Shown: positions 32,436 to 34,538 of the stretch, in pieces
Numbering within the stretch: position 1 is the stretch's first letter
Layout of the letters: each line of letters opens with the position of its first letter
Source of the DNA: Bacteroidia bacterium
Lineage (GTDB): Bacteria; Bacteroidota; Bacteroidia; AKYH767-A; OLB10
NCBI GenBank assembly: GCA_025450095.1
Contig: JANWID010000296.1
Span: forward strand, 1-34,538
Direction: 5' to 3'
DNA length: 34,538 bases
Program-made: the position numbers and the translations under genes
The notes under the pieces: generated by a model
What the model was told of the DNA's origin: nothing
Databases searched by the model: none
Seen by the model: the letters and a program-made list of their open reading frames with translations, nothing else

Positions 32436-34538
32436 TTATTCCGGGCTGTAAATAATCTTTATACTCTTACGGTATTTGCCGGCATTGAATTCAAGCAGGT
32501 AGATTCCACTCTGCACGCTGCTGCTGCCAAGGTCGAGGTTCACCTGATATTTTCCGGGTGTCATAACAGTTCCGTGGTCATTAACCATCATCACTTCACT
32601 TCCCAGCAGAGAATATAGTTTGAGAGTTACCGGGAGGGTTTCGGGCAGGTAAAAATCTACGGTAGTGTTCTGCGAAAATACGGTAGGATATACATACACT
32701 GAAGGATTGGTTCCCGGAATTTCAGGTAGTGAAGAAGTTGAAATGAAATGCGCAACAATTGAGTCCGTGCTAGTCAGAGACAAATCAACATCCACAGCAG
32801 TCGGATTGGGATTGAACACCTGTGAATTTGAGGTCCAGTTTGTAAATACATGCAGGCTGTCAGGTGTTACAGTCAGGCTGGTATTGATATTACCGAAATA
32901 AGTTCCGGTCCATGGAAACTGTGTTATGTTTAATGAATTCAGTTGAATGGTTCCGGCTCCTGCAGGATCGGTATTCAATGTAACATCATAAGGACCTGTA
33001 AGACTGTAGCAGTTGATAAATCCATTCGCCAGGTTGTTGCACCGCTGCGAAATGAAATCGCGCATATCCTGGGCGTTATCATACCACTCCTGGTAGGTTC
33101 CATTCCAGCGTGTGGAGTGCATGGTCATTTCCGGTGATAGTAATGCAATGATGCTATCAAGTGTATTGAGCATATTATCACAGCTGAAAACCGTATTCCA
33201 TAAATCGACCTGGCGGTTGATATAATATTGATCAAAATCAGGATTGGTGCGGAGATGATTCAGAAAAGCAATATGCCCTTCGGGATCGGAACTTCCGCTG
33301 AGACCTTCCACATTACACGGTGCAGCATTGGCAGTAGTATTGGGAATTCCGGTGTAGTTGATATAGTGCCCAAACGTAGCATCATTATCCCAAAGAATAT
33401 AGCCCCATTTCAAATGTGTGCCGGTACTATCTAAACCTCTCCACCAGCCGGTATTGTAATTTAGCCAATCGGAGCAAACTGTAAAAGAGTTTACGATAAC
33501 ATAATCGACAAGACTGGTAGCATCATAGCGATCCATCACATATTGAAATTGTGTTGGGTTCGTCATGTTATACGACATGGCAGTGCTGTAAAAGCTATCC
33601 CAGGCATTGAGTGCAGTATTGCCTCCATATTCAGCCCAGGTATTGCCCCAGGTTTCTATATAGTATAGATTGTATTTATCCTGCCCGTAATAGTAATCAG
33701 TGTAATCGTGATCATCCGGATTGTCGCGTTGATCATACACGCCCCAGTAACTTCCGTTCAGGTAAACAACACATTTGCTTCCCCTGCGAACATCCAGATT
33801 CAATCCGCCGTCCTGTGCAAGGTTATGAATATAAGCATCACGCATGTGCGCGCTGCCTTCATTAGCGTTATTATGATCGGCCGGATAATTATCATCACCT
33901 GCTGCACGGAGGATAATCCGTTGATAATTGCTTCGTGGGGTATTCGGGAAAATTTGCTCTTCGATGGAATGATTGTAACCCATTTCATCACGAGATACAA
34001 AATCCAGGCTTCGCTGACTTAATACCCATGAATCCTGTCCATGCCGGTTGAATTCACCATAAGTTTTGGCAACCCTCACACCAGCTGTATCAAATAACTC
34101 AAAAGATCCTTTTGGATATATATTGCCATTACCGTTAGCGAGTGTAGTCAATTGTGATGCAGCAATGGAAACTACCGGTAACGTATGAGAAACATTTATA
34201 AAATAAGTTTCAAATTCGATAAAGCTCGGAAGGATTTCAGGATCTGTACTGATGGTAATCGCCTTTAATATTTTGGTAGCAGTGATGCTGATTGGAGTAG
34301 TATAAATAGAAGAAGAAGCAGTTGGAAGTGTTCCATCAAGCGTATAATGAATATCAGCATTGGGCTCATTGGTGGTTATCGCTACTGTAATTGCTCCGGG
34401 ATAAAATCCAGCACCAAGACTAAAGTCAGGTCTGTCGGCGTAATCGGAATACGGGTTAGCGGTATTGTTTGTGGCGTTGGGCGTCGGGGATGTGAAAATG
34501 CTCCATACAGGAATTCCATTGAAAGTTCTGCCGATAGA
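32436..34538 (-). CDS. CotH kinase family protein with T9SS sorting domain, 5'-truncated
   Basis: The frame is open to the right edge, so the N-terminus is missing; 700 codons are visible. The order is: tail of a possible LTD domain, a chitobiase/beta-hexosaminidase C-terminal-like domain (FYPGAITVAITTNEPNADIHYTLDG), the CotH domain, a linker with the FTNWTSNSQVF pattern, and a T9SS type A sorting domain (VYPTVFSQNTTVDF, SGIYLLEF). CotH landmarks are VYLNGSYWGVYDQRDNPDDHDY and LKWGYILWDNDATFG. CotH of spore formers is an atypical protein kinase acting on coat proteins. Here T9SS export places it on the cell surface. Neighbouring VTC and DUF4956 genes are a recurring association of this family. 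Confidence 0.9.
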   Translation of the reverse strand, partial: SIGRTFNGIPVWSIFTSPTPNATNNTANPYSDYADRPDFSLGAGFYPGAITVAITTNEPNADIHYTLDGTLPTASSSIYTTPISITATKILKAITISTDPEILPSFIEFETYFINVSHTLPVVSIAASQLTTLANGNGNIYPKGSFELFDTAGVRVAKTYGEFNRHGQDSWVLSQRSLDFVSRDEMGYNHSIEEQIFPNTPRSNYQRIILRAAGDDNYPADHNNANEGSAHMRDAYIHNLAQDGGLNLDVRRGSKCVVYLNGSYWGVYDQRDNPDDHDYTDYYYGQDKYNLYYIETWGNTWAEYGGNTALNAWDSFYSTAMSYNMTNPTQFQYVMDRYDATSLVDYVIVNSFTVCSDWLNYNTGWWRGLDSTGTHLKWGYILWDNDATFGHYINYTGIPNTTANAAPCNVEGLSGSSDPEGHIAFLNHLRTNPDFDQYYINRQVDLWNTVFSCDNMLNTLDSIIALLSPEMTMHSTRWNGTYQEWYDNAQDMRDFISQRCNNLANGFINCYSLTGPYDVTLNTDPAGAGTIQLNSLNITQFPWTGTYFGNINTSLTVTPDSLHVFTNWTSNSQVFNPNPTAVDVDLSLTSTDSIVAHFISTSSLPEIPGTNPSVYVYPTVFSQNTTVDFYLPETLPVTLKLYSLLGSEVMMVNDHGTVMTPGKYQVNLDLGSSSVQSGIYLLEFNAGKYRKSIKIIYSPE

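Overview
The window reads as a chromosome segment of a free-living Bacteroidota bacterium (Sphingobacteriia/Chitinophagia-like, not assignable further by eye). The grounds are: several secreted proteins ending in type IX secretion (T9SS) type A sorting domains, DUF2490 and PepSY-like families, CRTAC1-type FG-GAP/ASPIC proteins, a LytTR regulator, almost no Shine-Dalgarno sequences, and several TAnnTTTG -7 promoter boxes of the Bacteroidota sigma type. No rRNA, tRNA, CRISPR array, insertion sequence or phage gene was seen.

Layout. (1) 1-3394, plus strand: two tandem paralogous T9SS surface proteins, the first cut by the window edge. (2) 3461-11159, minus: an orphan scrap of a T9SS sorting domain, a small secreted DUF2541-like protein, a putative lipoprotein, a CRTAC1-like FG-GAP/ASPIC lipoprotein, a T9SS-exported M23 peptidase and a repetitive fibre-like protein with an S74-like C-terminus. 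(3) 11325-15709: a hybrid histidine kinase (plus) convergent with a LytTR response regulator (minus), the latter only 13 nt behind another T9SS surface protein. (4) 15862-25674, all minus: a tripartite RND efflux operon (TolC-like, lipoprotein adaptor, permease), a PAP2 phosphatase, a PepSY-like protein, a small exported protein with a QKPH motif, a phosphate-selective-porin-like protein and two further outer-membrane barrels. This looks like an envelope efflux/stress region, perhaps metal-related. (5) 25675-28149: an accessory patch with a 50-aa basic protein, a partial duplication of its 5' end, palindromes, a TPP riboswitch followed by an intrinsic terminator but by no thiamine gene, a lipoprotein gene interrupted by one amber codon, a beta-barrel protein and six short palindromes. 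(6) 28150-34538, minus: an SGNH hydrolase and a tight operon of DUF2490 barrel, DUF4956 membrane protein, VTC-type polyphosphate polymerase, a secreted repeat protein and a lipoprotein. It is preceded by a large T9SS-exported CotH-kinase protein that runs off the right edge.

The two most notable items are the orphan TPP riboswitch/terminator at 26195-26332 and the CotH / VTC / DUF4956 / DUF2490 envelope cluster at 29299-34538. The latter combines a putative polyphosphate synthase, a membrane partner, an outer-membrane barrel and a secreted CotH-like kinase, and may be a little-described surface-modification system. Family names are assigned by eye from sequence motifs; no database search was run.
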